From Spirochaeta isovalerica (GTDB taxonomy: Bacteria > Spirochaetota > Spirochaetia > DSM-2461): a stretch of DNA of 64,000 nucleotides. Where the stretch lies: contig NZ_JACHGJ010000005.1 of assembly GCF_014207565.1 (NCBI RefSeq), positions 267,306 through 331,305 of the forward strand, given 5' to 3'. The position numbers were made by a program, and so were the translations under genes. Under the pieces are notes generated by a model. It worked only from the letters and a program-made list of their open reading frames with translations, searched no databases and was not told where the DNA came from. Of this stretch, positions 15,213 through 24,411 are shown piece after piece (positions within the stretch are counted from its first letter, which is position 1; each line of letters opens with the position of its first letter).

Positions 15213-16601
15213 TACGATCTTCCTGAATAAACCGCGGAGATGCTCCTCCTCCATATCCTTATGAGTCATCAGGAGGCGGAGTGAGACGTCTCCGGCTATG
15301 AAAGCCTGGGCAATCAGAGTAATGCCCCTTTTGTGCAGTTCCTTTCTCAGCAACTCATTGAAACTGTTTTTATCGCCTTCCGCGTTATAACGGAAGCAGA
15401 GATTGAAGGATTCACGGGGAACCACCATTTCCAGTTCTTCCGTTTCTCTTACAATCTGTTCCCCCAGTTCCGCCAGACGGTGATATTTTTCAATCCGACC
15501 GGCAAATCCCTCTTTCTTATAGAATTTCCAGTCGAGAAACCACTTCAGGCTATCGACCCGCCGGCCGCACTGGAGGGAGTACGCTCCGGGATTGTACTCT
15601 TCCCCTTCCCTCTCCTTCCGGTGAAGGTAACTTTTATCTCCCACATTGCAGACGAAGTCCATGATTCCCGGACGATTGTTAAAAAGCAGGACATTGCAGA
15701 TTAGAGATGTGCCGGGCATTTTGTGAAAATCCATGGTAAATGAATCAGCCTGTTCCAGCCCGGCAAGGTATTTTTCCTTTAATCTGTAACTGAAAATGGC
15801 TGCTCCGCCCCAGGCCCCGTCGGCATGGAGCCAGAAATGATATTGTTCTCTCAATTTCACCAGTTCAGGCAGGGGATCATAAGCACCGCGGACCGTGGTT
15901 CCCATGGTCGCCGTAACGAAAAAGGGTTTTCCTCCGCTGGAAACGACTCGATCCATTTCTTTTTGCAGCATGACCGGATCCATTCTCCCGTGATCATCCA
16001 CAGGGATTTTCACAAGCTGATCCAGTCCGATTCCCAGAATGTTGACAGCTTTGTCGAGAGAATAGTGGGCATCGCTGCTGACAAAGGCATAGAGTTTTTG
16101 ATGTCCGAAGAGACCGGACGATTTCATATGATCGGATAAGAGATTTCGCGCCGACATCATGGCAATCATATTGGCGTTGCTGGATCCGGTGGTCATCTGT
16201 CCCTCGCCCCGTGAAAAGCCGGCAAGATCCAGCATCTGCCGGATCATATATTTTTCCATAAGAACGGAAACGGGAGCCGCTTCATAACTGCCCGCATCGG
16301 TCTGGGATACGGCAGCGGCTATTTCTCCGACGATAGAGGAAATATTGGCTCCGGCCCACATACGGTTATTAAAACCGAAGTGATGGGTTTTGACGGCATA
16401 GCGGAAATACGTTTCCACCCAGTGCTTCAAGGTCTCCGGATCCTCTATCCCCCTTTCGAGATCAAGTTCCAGGAGTTCGCTGAGCTCTTCCGGTTCCTTC
16501 CGGTCGGAATAGGGCATTCCCCTATCGGATGTGAGAAATGATTCCACAGCTGTGAAAAGGTTTTTTAATATTTCTATATCTCTATCTGATTGATGACTCA
16601 T
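15174..16601 (-). CDS. Group II PLP-dependent amino acid decarboxylase
   Basis: A 475-residue cytoplasmic enzyme of the glutamate/diaminobutyrate/aromatic-acid decarboxylase family. The PLP lysine is in SFTMDFHKMPG. The cofactor Asp is in LHADGAWGGAA, and MTTGSSNANMIAM is the phosphate-binding stretch. Early HHFGFNNRMWAGAN is typical of the aspartate/glutamate/diaminobutyrate branch. The substrate cannot be fixed from motifs alone. The gene is single, its 3' end overlapping the MATE gene on the opposite strand. Confidence 0.9.
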   Translation of the reverse strand: MSHQSDRDIEILKNLFTAVESFLTSDRGMPYSDRKEPEELSELLELDLERGIEDPETLKHWVETYFRYAVKTHHFGFNNRMWAGANISSIVGEIAAAVSQTDAGSYEAAPVSVLMEKYMIRQMLDLAGFSRGEGQMTTGSSNANMIAMMSARNLLSDHMKSSGLFGHQKLYAFVSSDAHYSLDKAVNILGIGLDQLVKIPVDDHGRMDPVMLQKEMDRVVSSGGKPFFVTATMGTTVRGAYDPLPELVKLREQYHFWLHADGAWGGAAIFSYRLKEKYLAGLEQADSFTMDFHKMPGTSLICNVLLFNNRPGIMDFVCNVGDKSYLHRKEREGEEYNPGAYSLQCGRRVDSLKWFLDWKFYKKEGFAGRIEKYHRLAELGEQIVRETEELEMVVPRESFNLCFRYNAEGDKNSFNELLRKELHKRGITLIAQAFIAGDVSLRLLMTHKDMEEEHLRGLFRKIVSTGRSLDRLSQL

Positions 16602-16683
16602 ACAGTTATTATACTCCCGTCGATGAATAGGGTCAAAATGGTTAACACTTGTGATTTCGGAATTAACAATGTACCTTTAAAGC

Positions 16684-17139
16684 ATGAAAAGAATGATCAT
16701 TCTTTTATTCCTGTTTTCTCTTTGCGGAGCCCTGTGTGCCATTAGCGACCGCGAGCTCATCACCGATATCGAAGAGATTGTCGATGAATCACTGAGCCTG
16801 TTCAACCGTCTGGGAAAAACCGGAACAGAAGTGATCCGGGGCGCGGAAGGCGGCACAATAACCTACAGGACGGAACTGACCGGTTTCAACCGGGTTCTCA
16901 ATACCGTCGAATATGAGGCCTTCTGCAGAAGGGGATATATAATAAGCGGCACAATAAGCAACAGGACAGACTGGTCCGGATCGGGAACCAGTCTGTCATC
17001 TTTTGCCATAGAGGGAATCGAATCGTTCTGCCTCGAAATAGAAATGTCTCTCTTAAAAAAGAAGAGGATTGAAGGGAATTACTGCCTGAAAAGGGAGAAT
17101 TGTGAACCGATTTATATCGCCTACGATTCTCCCGATTAA
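16684..17139 (+). CDS. Small secreted protein of unknown function
   Basis: A 151-residue protein with a signal peptide (MKRMIILLFLFSLCGALCA, cleavage near LCA-IS). The mature part has a helical start (DIEEIVDESLSLFNRLG) and then beta-like segments (GGTITYRTELTGFNRVL, RGYIISGTISNRTDW). Four Cys in the mature part may form disulfides. No family is recognised. It is monocistronic, divergent from the decarboxylase and convergent with uxaE. Confidence 0.65.
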   Translation: MKRMIILLFLFSLCGALCAISDRELITDIEEIVDESLSLFNRLGKTGTEVIRGAEGGTITYRTELTGFNRVLNTVEYEAFCRRGYIISGTISNRTDWSGSGTSLSSFAIEGIESFCLEIEMSLLKKKRIEGNYCLKRENCEPIYIAYDSPD

Positions 17140-17147
17140 GAGGCTGA

Positions 17148-18392
17148 CTATAGAAAAAGCGGTGCGATATGCCTGTCCAGAAGATTCTCCTTAACGTTTC
17201 TGGCGACCTCTTCCCTGTGCTCTTCCAGGGCATCGAGATAGCGCTCGCCCATTTCCGATGCCACTTTGTATCCCACGTGGAGCAACTGGCGGAAATTCAG
17301 GTTATATTCGGAACAGCTCTGATCATGGCGCAGAGCATCGGCATACTGTCTTCCAGTCCAGCTATTGACGTCTACAGGCGCAGGCAGCCGGGATTTATCT
17401 ATATCGATAACCGTGGCATAGGGAGCGGCCAGTTCGTCATAGCGTCCGAAGGCTTTCTCATAGACCTCTTTGGCAATTTCCAACCCCGTTCCGCCGCTTT
17501 CAGCCAGCCCGATCAGCTCTTCAAGCCAGGTCGTGCCGGCCGTTTTAATATGGATTCCTCCGCCAATTTCCTCCATGGCTTTTCGCACATGGGGATAAAT
17601 GGAGAATTTATCGCTGCCTGAATGGATGCTAAGCTTGAGGTTGCGCATCATACCGAACTCTTCTACAGCCCAGGCGATAACCGCCATATCATCGCGGAAC
17701 TCTTTGCCGAAAACATCGGGATCTCCCACGTAATCGACGCCTTTATTGAACCTTCCGGAAAACTTCGGAGCGATGGTCTGCGCCGGGATTCTCTCCCGGG
17801 CAATGGCTGCCAGAATAAATATCATCTCTTCGGGAGTCTGAGGATTTTCCGTTTCATCCATGGACACTTCCGTTACGAAACGACCCTCCCCTTTTACCGA
17901 GACAAGGTGCCGGTAGATTTTACCCGCTTCCTGAATGGCGTAGAGATATTTCTCCGCAACGCTGCGAATATCTTCTTCTTTAACGGTAACCGGACCATCG
18001 AGTCCGGGAATATCAAGTGAGCCTGCATAGGAACGGTTCTTTTTGACAAACTCCTCAATAGATTCATCTGTTGCTTTTTCCCCGATATAATCGGCCACAT
18101 CGAGCGTGAAGAAATCGGAAGAATCGACAAAGAGATCGACTGATTTAAGATTTATGTGATCCGCATCGACATAATAGGCACCATCCCAACCAGCGACTTC
18201 AACAGCTCGATCGGCGGCCTCTCTGACGGAAAGTGGCTTTGTGTGAATGATTTCATGTTCCCGGAATGATTTATTCCAGACAATGGCCAGATCGACCCCT
18301 TTCTTTTTCGCCTCCATGACTGCGCTGAGCTGAGCCGATGCCTCTTTTCCGAAACGGTCGCCCGTTCCAATTGAATATTTTTCCAGTATCAT
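17148..18392 (-). CDS. uxaE: Tagaturonate epimerase (UxaE family)
   Basis: A 414-residue cytoplasmic enzyme matching the UxaE family (first characterised in Thermotoga), which converts D-tagaturonate to D-fructuronate in galacturonate catabolism. Family blocks include EKYSIGTGDRFGKEA, VDLAIVWNKSFREHEIIHT, YYVDADHINLKSVDLFVD and HSGSDKFSIYPHVRKA. With UxuA elsewhere in the window this would feed galacturonate into the fructuronate-mannonate-KDG route. It is divergent from a LacI regulator with two matching operators between them. Confidence 0.85.
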   Translation of the reverse strand: MILEKYSIGTGDRFGKEASAQLSAVMEAKKKGVDLAIVWNKSFREHEIIHTKPLSVREAADRAVEVAGWDGAYYVDADHINLKSVDLFVDSSDFFTLDVADYIGEKATDESIEEFVKKNRSYAGSLDIPGLDGPVTVKEEDIRSVAEKYLYAIQEAGKIYRHLVSVKGEGRFVTEVSMDETENPQTPEEMIFILAAIARERIPAQTIAPKFSGRFNKGVDYVGDPDVFGKEFRDDMAVIAWAVEEFGMMRNLKLSIHSGSDKFSIYPHVRKAMEEIGGGIHIKTAGTTWLEELIGLAESGGTGLEIAKEVYEKAFGRYDELAAPYATVIDIDKSRLPAPVDVNSWTGRQYADALRHDQSCSEYNLNFRQLLHVGYKVASEMGERYLDALEEHREEVARNVKENLLDRHIAPLFL

Positions 18393-18429
18393 ATTACCTC
18401 CGGGATAACCCCAATATCTTGCATCATAT

Positions 18430-18443
18430 TGTAAGCGGTTACA
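18430..18443. promoter_or_regulatory. LacI-type operator, proximal to uxaE
   Basis: The near-perfect palindrome TGTAAGCGGTTACA has the central CG and the TGTAANCGNTTACA pattern typical of LacI-family operators. It is about 38 bases upstream of the uxaE start, so binding would control uxaE. Confidence 0.75.
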
Positions 18444-18513
18444 TTATTTTTGGCAAGATATTTGATACAAAAGCTGTCTTTCCCTTCATTTATCGATAAA
18501 GTTCTTTTTTTTA

Positions 18514-18550
18514 TGTAATCGGTACCACATCGGGATTTTGATGCTATAAT
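18514..18550 (+). promoter_or_regulatory. LacI promoter with second operator
   Basis: The sequence TGTAATCGGTACCA (18514-18527) repeats the left half and CG centre of the uxaE operator. It covers the -35 region of a promoter whose -10 is a perfect TATAAT (18545-18550). The regulator's ATG comes only 5 bases after the -10, so the mRNA would be leaderless or nearly so. Autoregulation is likely. Confidence 0.65.
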
Positions 18551-18555
18551 ACGGC

Positions 18556-19551
18556 ATGACCATCTATGAACTGGCTGAAAAAGCCGGCGTTTCAACAGCA
18601 ACCATTTCCAGGGTTCTCAATAACAGCCCCAAAGTGAGCGAGAAAACCCGGGACCGAATACACAAACTGATGAAAGAGGAGAATTACGTACCGAGCGCCT
18701 TTGCCCGGGGGCTATCCGGCTCTCCCGGCAAGACGATCGGAATACTGACCATAGATATTCGTGACCAGTATTTCGCTGCAGTAATTCATTCGCTCGAGCA
18801 GGAATTGAGTCTTTATCAGTACAATGTCATTCTCTGCAATACCGGAGGCGAATTGGACGATCAGAGAAATTACATATCCCTGCTCAGGCAGAAACAGGTC
18901 GATGCCATGGTCCTCGTGGGTTCCGTCTTCAGAAATCCCCATTTGAAAGGCATTATCAGGGAAGTGACGGAAACCGTTCCACTTATCATCGTCAATGAAA
19001 AAGTTTCGGGTCCCAATATATATTCGGTTATATGCGAAGAGGGAAAAGGCATTGAAGATGCTGTCCGGAAACTCTATGAGTCCGGCCGTCGATCATTTCT
19101 CTTTGTCAAGCCCGGACAGACCTACAGTTCAAACCGGAAGGAAAGAGGTTTCAGAAAAGCTCTGGAGAATCTGGATATTGCGACAGAGAATAGAGTTCTG
19201 GAAATTCCGAAAGGATTACAGCCTGCACAGGATGCGTCATCGCGTATTACTGACCTCCCCTTTAAAGTCGATGCGGTGATCTGCGGAGAAGACCTGACAG
19301 CTATGGGTATCATTAAAGGACTGAAGGAGAAAGGTGTGGATATCCCGGGCACGACAGCCGTGACAGGATTCAACAATTCGATTTATGCCGAAGGCTCGAC
19401 TCCCACCATTACTTCCGTTGACAGCCAGAGCGACGCCATGGGTCTGGCTGCCGCACGGCTGACCCTCGATATCCTGAACGGGCGCAATGTGCCGGTCCTC
19501 AGTTCCATAAACACATCATTAATCGTCAGAGAAAGCACAGGTCCCTTATGA
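18556..19551 (+). CDS. LacI-family regulator of the galacturonate locus
   Basis: A 331-residue repressor. The HTH reads MTIYELAEKAGVSTATISRV followed by LNNSPKVSEKTRDRI, and the hinge YVPSAFARGLSG contacts the minor groove. The periplasmic-binding-protein-like sensor domain starts at TIGILTIDIRDQYFA and ends VDSQSDAMGLAAARLTLDIL. The expected ligand is a uronate, by context only. Its last codons overlap the start of a solute-binding lipoprotein, so regulator and transporter component share a transcript. Confidence 0.93.
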   Translation: MTIYELAEKAGVSTATISRVLNNSPKVSEKTRDRIHKLMKEENYVPSAFARGLSGSPGKTIGILTIDIRDQYFAAVIHSLEQELSLYQYNVILCNTGGELDDQRNYISLLRQKQVDAMVLVGSVFRNPHLKGIIREVTETVPLIIVNEKVSGPNIYSVICEEGKGIEDAVRKLYESGRRSFLFVKPGQTYSSNRKERGFRKALENLDIATENRVLEIPKGLQPAQDASSRITDLPFKVDAVICGEDLTAMGIIKGLKEKGVDIPGTTAVTGFNNSIYAEGSTPTITSVDSQSDAMGLAAARLTLDILNGRNVPVLSSINTSLIVRESTGPL

Positions 19552-20969
19552 AAAGAATCATCCCTCCCCTATTATTGATTTTTCTGGTCACGGCATGCGG
19601 ATCCGGCGATATCAAAAAGGAAGAGCCTTACCGATTTACAGCTTATCTGGATAATATCATCCAGGATTGGGAAGGACAGAAAGTCTTCATTGAGGAGTTC
19701 AACCGCCTGACCGGCATGGAACTCGACATCGTCCAGCCGCCCCATCAGCAGTATATGGAAAAACTCATGGTCAGTTTTTCCGGGAAAGACAGCCCCGAGC
19801 TCTGTGAGATACTGCCTGAATATCTCTCGCTTCTCGTATCGAGGGAAATAGCTCTTCCCCTGGACAAATACATCGAAAATTCCATTCACGTCAGCCATTT
19901 CGATGATGAGTTTCTCGACAATCTCCGGTCCCACGACGGGCATATATACGGTTTTCCCGCCAGAGACGGGGGAGGCTGCGTCACCTATATCCGGAAAGAC
20001 TGGCTGGACAATCTGGGACTGGAAATCCCCCGCACATGGGAGCAGTTTCACAATGTCCTGAGAGCTTTTACCTATGACGATCCCGACGAAAACGGACTGG
20101 ACGACACCCGCGGGTATACCGATGTCAACTCGGGAGCCGAAGACTGGTACAACCGGGCGATCATGCTGGACGGCCGGGTCGAAATCTACTGGAAAAACGG
20201 AGCCTGGGTGGACGGTTTCACCGAACCGGCCGCAACTGCCGCACTGGAAAGACTCAAAACGATCTACCAGGAAGGGCTGGTAGACCCCAACATTGTGACA
20301 AATACAACATTTACGGCGCGAAACCGCTTTATAAACGGCGATGTGGGCGTTTTCACCTACTGGGGGAACCATTGGGCCAGAAACCTCCTGGAGAGAACAG
20401 GAAAAGTATCGGGACCGGAGGTTGAGCTCGTTGCCATTCCGCCTCTCGATGACGGTTACTATATAAAAAGGGTCGCACCCCTTCTGGTCATCACTTCCGA
20501 TACGGAGGAACCGGGTAAAGTATTCAGCAGTTTCATCGACCGGCAGTACGACAAGGGAGAAATTCAGACGCTCTTCACATACGGCGTAAAAGGGTACCAC
20601 TGGGACTTTGTCGACGGAGAGCCCCGGTTCCTGATCAATCAGAACGATCCCTATAAAGTCCTGTTCACAAAGAGCTTTGTTCCGCCGACGGAGATTATCA
20701 ATGATTGGGACCAGCCGATGAGGATTGATGAAGTGATTGTACCTGTACAGGAAACGCTTAACAGCAACTCCCGTCAGGAGAAGATCAAATTCGGAAAGGC
20801 CAACTACGACAGGTATTATCTGGAAATCGAGCGCAGCCTCAAGCCCGACATTATCAGCCGCATTATCAACGGCGGAATTTCCATAGAAGAGGGACTTTCA
20901 GAATACAGGCGAAAAGCCGCCGAGCTCTCTCTGGATAAAATACTGGATGAACTGAACGGAAAAATCTAG
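19548..20969 (+). CDS. Extracellular solute-binding lipoprotein (CUT1 type)
   Basis: A 473-residue family 1 solute-binding protein. The lipobox LVTAC at Cys17 marks it as lipid-anchored. The mature part has the usual hinge and ligand features: GGGCVTYIRKDWLDNLGLE, DDPDENGLDDTRGYT (an EF-hand-like calcium loop common in this family), and VGVFTYWGNHWARN. It is a close paralogue of the second binding protein of the locus, sharing an identical 19-residue block from DGGGCV to DNLGL. It has no permease gene of its own beside it; the permeases lie across the AraC gene. Confidence 0.9.
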   Translation: MKRIIPPLLLIFLVTACGSGDIKKEEPYRFTAYLDNIIQDWEGQKVFIEEFNRLTGMELDIVQPPHQQYMEKLMVSFSGKDSPELCEILPEYLSLLVSREIALPLDKYIENSIHVSHFDDEFLDNLRSHDGHIYGFPARDGGGCVTYIRKDWLDNLGLEIPRTWEQFHNVLRAFTYDDPDENGLDDTRGYTDVNSGAEDWYNRAIMLDGRVEIYWKNGAWVDGFTEPAATAALERLKTIYQEGLVDPNIVTNTTFTARNRFINGDVGVFTYWGNHWARNLLERTGKVSGPEVELVAIPPLDDGYYIKRVAPLLVITSDTEEPGKVFSSFIDRQYDKGEIQTLFTYGVKGYHWDFVDGEPRFLINQNDPYKVLFTKSFVPPTEIINDWDQPMRIDEVIVPVQETLNSNSRQEKIKFGKANYDRYYLEIERSLKPDIISRIINGGISIEEGLSEYRRKAAELSLDKILDELNGKI

Positions 20970-20976
20970 CGGGCGG

Positions 20977-23265
20977 CTAAGCTTCCCGGTAAACGCCGGG
21001 ACTCATGTTGTGGTGCTTCTGAAAAACTCTCCGGAAGGTCTTATCGCTGTTATAGCCCACTTTTCCGGCTATGATATGAATCGGCTCGTCGGTTTCCTTC
21101 AGAAGCGTTCCGGCTTTGCTGATCCTGATTTTCTCCAGATATGTTGAGAAATTCGTCCCGGTCTGCTCCTTGAAAAAGAAGGATAGATAGGACTCGTTGA
21201 CCGAAAAGTGGTCCGCTACGACCTGTAGGCTCAAGTTCCTGTTGCCGTAGTTCTTTTCCAGATAATCGGCCACCTTATCGACAAGCGTGACATTGTGGCT
21301 CTTTTTATTGCGGTTCTGATGGCGGCACACTTCCGTCAGAAATGTTCTTATGCTCTCGAAATCCGGGCCATCGGTATAGCGGTCCGGCAAATTTTCCACA
21401 TGATCGCCCAGAGAATCGGACAACTGGTTTTCGATGCGGAAGCAGCTGTTGAGAAGACCGTAGAGGAAATTATTCATCTTGTTGCTTTCCAGAACGCGCT
21501 TCTCCATATTCTCAAATGCCAGAGTGTCCAGCAGTCCGATCAGTATATCCTCATTTCCCGCTTTTACAGCGTTGATCAGTCTCGATTCCAGCTCCAGAGG
21601 ATAGTAAAAATCATCCATTTTTTCATCGACATCGCTGAAATGGATGATCCGGATACCTGTTTCATCGGAACTGAGAGAGAGGACATCGCGGGCCTGCATA
21701 AAGGAATGATGGACTTTCTGAAGGGAGTCCACAGTTTCCCCCAGAGCGATAAACAGGGAATCGGAATAGAGATGGGGCAGAGAGCGGGAGAAATCTTCCA
21801 GCGATTCACCGGCCGTTCTGACGTGCTGTTCCGGATTGTCCGAATCGGTCATGAGTATAAGGACAAGATTGCTGTTTTCCTGCTCGGCGATCATGATTCT
21901 GATGGGGAATTCCTGCTGGAGCCTTGTCTTCAGAAAATTTTTCACCCTGACAATCTCCTCGAAGCTCTGCGCCGTGCCGGCCGACTCCATCACTCCCTGG
22001 GAAATGATAGCCACGGAATAATAGTTTTCCGAGATCCGGAATCCCAGATGATCGAGGTATTTTTCCAGATCTTTCCGGTCCCGGAAAAATCCGTTGATCA
22101 ATCTGTTGACGAAAGCGTTGTGAACGAAAACTTCACGGCTGATCAGCTCGTCCTGCAGGTCCTCGCTCTGATGGATCAATTCGCTCACATTGCTCGTCAG
22201 CGTTCTGAGGGAAATCATTTCCCGAACATCCTTATTCAGGTATCCGGAGATGGAGCGATAACTGCTGACCAGGGGGCGCGACCATCGGTTGGAGATAAAA
22301 TAGGCTGCGGCCAGACAGACGAGCAGAGCGAGCAGCATCAGGATTATTGAGATCAGTCTGTAAAAGGAAACGCTTTTCACAACCCATTTCTCAGGAAGAA
22401 CTGACACATACTTCCAGTCGTTTTTCCGGCTTGTCGTGTAGATGATAAACATCTTTTTCCCCTCAATGGTCCGCTCGATCATCCCCTCCTCTCCTGCCAG
22501 AGCCGGAGGAGAAAAATCACCGTCGGCATGGGAGACAAGAGTGATGAGATTGTAATCATCGTCGGCAATGTATGAAACGCCCCCGGGGGGCAGTTCGTCA
22601 GTCTCCAGAAACCGGATAAAATCAGCTTCGCCTATGAGATAGACAATGGCGCCCTGTATGTTTTTTGTTCCTCCCGTTCTGTCAATCGGTACGGTCTGGA
22701 CATAGGGAATCATTCTCTTGTTTTTAAAATCCTCGATGATAACCGAGCGGACCGGCAATATCCTCCCGCTGTAGAACTGGCTACTGATGGCTGTGTGCCA
22801 TTCGCGGGAACTGATGTTTTCCATCTTGAAAAAATTGACCGAATCATTGAAATCGCTGTGGGTGTAGATGGAATAGGGCGTGATTATGATGTCCTGGTCT
22901 TTGAGGTAGATATAATAGGTGGAATTGAACGATGTATTGTAGAGCAGAGAATCGTTCAGTTCGATCATCGTGTCACGGATAAGCGCCGACCTTTCCATAC
23001 CGCTAAGCTTCTGATCCCTATCGGCAATCAGCCGCAGCAGTTTCGTGTTTCCTGCGATCTGATAAGTCGACCATTTGATATCATCGATAAAGCTTTCCAG
23101 AACGTCCTGCGTCTTTTTCAGATGCGTCAGCTGGGAAGCTTTGACATATTGCTCGTAATCCGATGCTATTGAACTGTTAACGGCCATCCCCGTAATCAGG
23201 GGAACCAGAATAAGGACTATATAGGCTGTTAAAAAGGACAGGAAAATCCTGTTGAATGGACGCAC
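20977..23265 (-). CDS. Membrane-bound AraC-type sensor-regulator
   Basis: A 762-residue regulator of the kind found beside sugar ABC operons. A first helix (residues 8-30) and a second (about 305-328, IILMLLALLVCLAAAYFIS) flank a 270-residue extracytoplasmic sensor (dCache-like). A cytoplasmic linker leads to a C-terminal AraC HTH pair (LSLQVVADHFSVNESYLSFF then AGKVGYNSDKTFRRVFQKHH). It should sense a sugar outside and bind DNA inside. It is divergent from the permease operon across 183 bases that contain three repeats suitable as its binding sites. Confidence 0.9.
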   Translation of the reverse strand: MRPFNRIFLSFLTAYIVLILVPLITGMAVNSSIASDYEQYVKASQLTHLKKTQDVLESFIDDIKWSTYQIAGNTKLLRLIADRDQKLSGMERSALIRDTMIELNDSLLYNTSFNSTYYIYLKDQDIIITPYSIYTHSDFNDSVNFFKMENISSREWHTAISSQFYSGRILPVRSVIIEDFKNKRMIPYVQTVPIDRTGGTKNIQGAIVYLIGEADFIRFLETDELPPGGVSYIADDDYNLITLVSHADGDFSPPALAGEEGMIERTIEGKKMFIIYTTSRKNDWKYVSVLPEKWVVKSVSFYRLISIILMLLALLVCLAAAYFISNRWSRPLVSSYRSISGYLNKDVREMISLRTLTSNVSELIHQSEDLQDELISREVFVHNAFVNRLINGFFRDRKDLEKYLDHLGFRISENYYSVAIISQGVMESAGTAQSFEEIVRVKNFLKTRLQQEFPIRIMIAEQENSNLVLILMTDSDNPEQHVRTAGESLEDFSRSLPHLYSDSLFIALGETVDSLQKVHHSFMQARDVLSLSSDETGIRIIHFSDVDEKMDDFYYPLELESRLINAVKAGNEDILIGLLDTLAFENMEKRVLESNKMNNFLYGLLNSCFRIENQLSDSLGDHVENLPDRYTDGPDFESIRTFLTEVCRHQNRNKKSHNVTLVDKVADYLEKNYGNRNLSLQVVADHFSVNESYLSFFFKEQTGTNFSTYLEKIRISKAGTLLKETDEPIHIIAGKVGYNSDKTFRRVFQKHHNMSPGVYREA

Positions 23266-23333
23266 GGCCTCTCCTCAATGAAAAATCATACAAGATTACC
23301 CCGGTTTCCGCCATCTGTAAAATTTTGTTTGCC

Positions 23334-23412
23334 CATTCCAAAATTCTGGGTGCGACCTAAAAATTTGTCCCCTCCCCAATCCAAAAAATAAGGCCGCATT
23401 CCAAATTATTGG
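23334..23412 (+). promoter_or_regulatory. Three related repeats upstream of the pectin ABC operon
   Basis: Copies CATTCCAAAATTCTGG (23334-23349), CAATCCAAAAAATAAGG (23377-23393) and CATTCCAAATTATTGG (23397-23412) are aligned in the same orientation. Their spacings are 43 and 20 bases, about four and two helical turns. They lie on the permease side of the divergent region and end about 37 bases before its start codon, a usual place for AraC activator sites. Confidence 0.6.
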
Positions 23413-23448
23413 TCTCTATCCAGATGAAAAAATCAGAGGAAATAATAA

Positions 23449-24399
23449 ATGGAAACTTATTTTAGCGAGGTACATATTCCTATGGGGAACCGATCGGCTT
23501 ACGCTCCCGGCAGGGCCTGGAACAGACTCTGGAAATACAGAATGTTCTATCTGCTTATGCTTCCGGGATTCGTTTATCTGGTGTTATTCCATTATCTGCC
23601 CATGCTCGGGCTGCGCTTCTCCTTTTACGATTACGACTTGAGAGGCGTGGGTGATTTTATCGGATTTGAACACTTCAGAGACGCCCTTTCCAGCGAAGGA
23701 TTTACAAGGGCATTTAAAAATACGCTTATTCTCAGTTCGGCGAACATAGTCATCCAGATGACTCTGACAATAAGCATCTCCCTTCTGCTCAATGAACTGA
23801 AGAACAGATTGTTCAAAAGGGCGGTCCAGACCGTTATCTACCTGCCCCACTTTCTTTCATGGGTGGTTGTGGGCGCTCTATTCACTCTCTTTCTGTCCCG
23901 TCAGGGAGGACTGGTCAACGCGGTCATTTCCGGCTTGGGAGGCGAACCGAAGTACTTTCTCGGAAATCCGACTCTGTGGAGAGGCACCTACCTGTTCATA
24001 TTGAGCTGGCGGGAAGTGGGCTGGGGAACTGTCGTTTTCCTTGCGGCGCTTTCCGGTGTGGATCCTCAACTCTATGAGGCCGCCATTATGGACGGAGCGA
24101 ACCGATGGAAGCAGATGGTTCACATAACCCTGCCCCAGCTGGTGCCGGTCATCGTAATCGTACTGATCATGAACCTGGCGAAGATTTTCAACCTTTTCGA
24201 ATCGGTTTTCGTTCTCTACAATCCGCTGGTCTACAAGGTTTCCGATGTTATCCAGACCTATGTCTACCGCTCGGGAATCACCCAGTTCCGCTTCGGTTAC
24301 GCCACGGCAGTCGGTCTGTTCCGTTCGGTCATAGCATTCGCGCTCGTTGTCAGCGCCAACAAAATTTCCAGCCGCCTGCGCGGTGAGTCGGTGCTTTAG
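23449..24399 (+). CDS. Sugar ABC transporter permease (LplB-like)
   Basis: A 316-residue inner-membrane permease with six helices. FYLLMLPGFVYLVLFHYLPM is the first, and the EAA loop is at LYEAAIMDGANRWKQMVHIT, the site that contacts the ATPase. The family is CUT1, LplB type, usually importing oligosaccharides. It begins the operon permease-permease-binding protein-GH28-isomerase-GH105, which points to oligogalacturonides. A ribosome site (AGAGGA) lies 9 bases before ATG. No ATPase gene is in the operon; such systems often share an MsmX-like ATPase encoded elsewhere. Confidence 0.93.
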   Translation: METYFSEVHIPMGNRSAYAPGRAWNRLWKYRMFYLLMLPGFVYLVLFHYLPMLGLRFSFYDYDLRGVGDFIGFEHFRDALSSEGFTRAFKNTLILSSANIVIQMTLTISISLLLNELKNRLFKRAVQTVIYLPHFLSWVVVGALFTLFLSRQGGLVNAVISGLGGEPKYFLGNPTLWRGTYLFILSWREVGWGTVVFLAALSGVDPQLYEAAIMDGANRWKQMVHITLPQLVPVIVIVLIMNLAKIFNLFESVFVLYNPLVYKVSDVIQTYVYRSGITQFRFGYATAVGLFRSVIAFALVVSANKISSRLRGESVL

Positions 24400-24411
24400 G
24401 AGGCGGGAAAA

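Noticed and set aside
21295..22350. A 351-residue plus-strand open frame
   Set aside because: It is antisense to the AraC sensor-regulator and has no start signal or family match.
23334..23412. The repeats as a CRISPR array
   Set aside because: Only three short imperfect copies with unequal spacing; they fit regulator sites.
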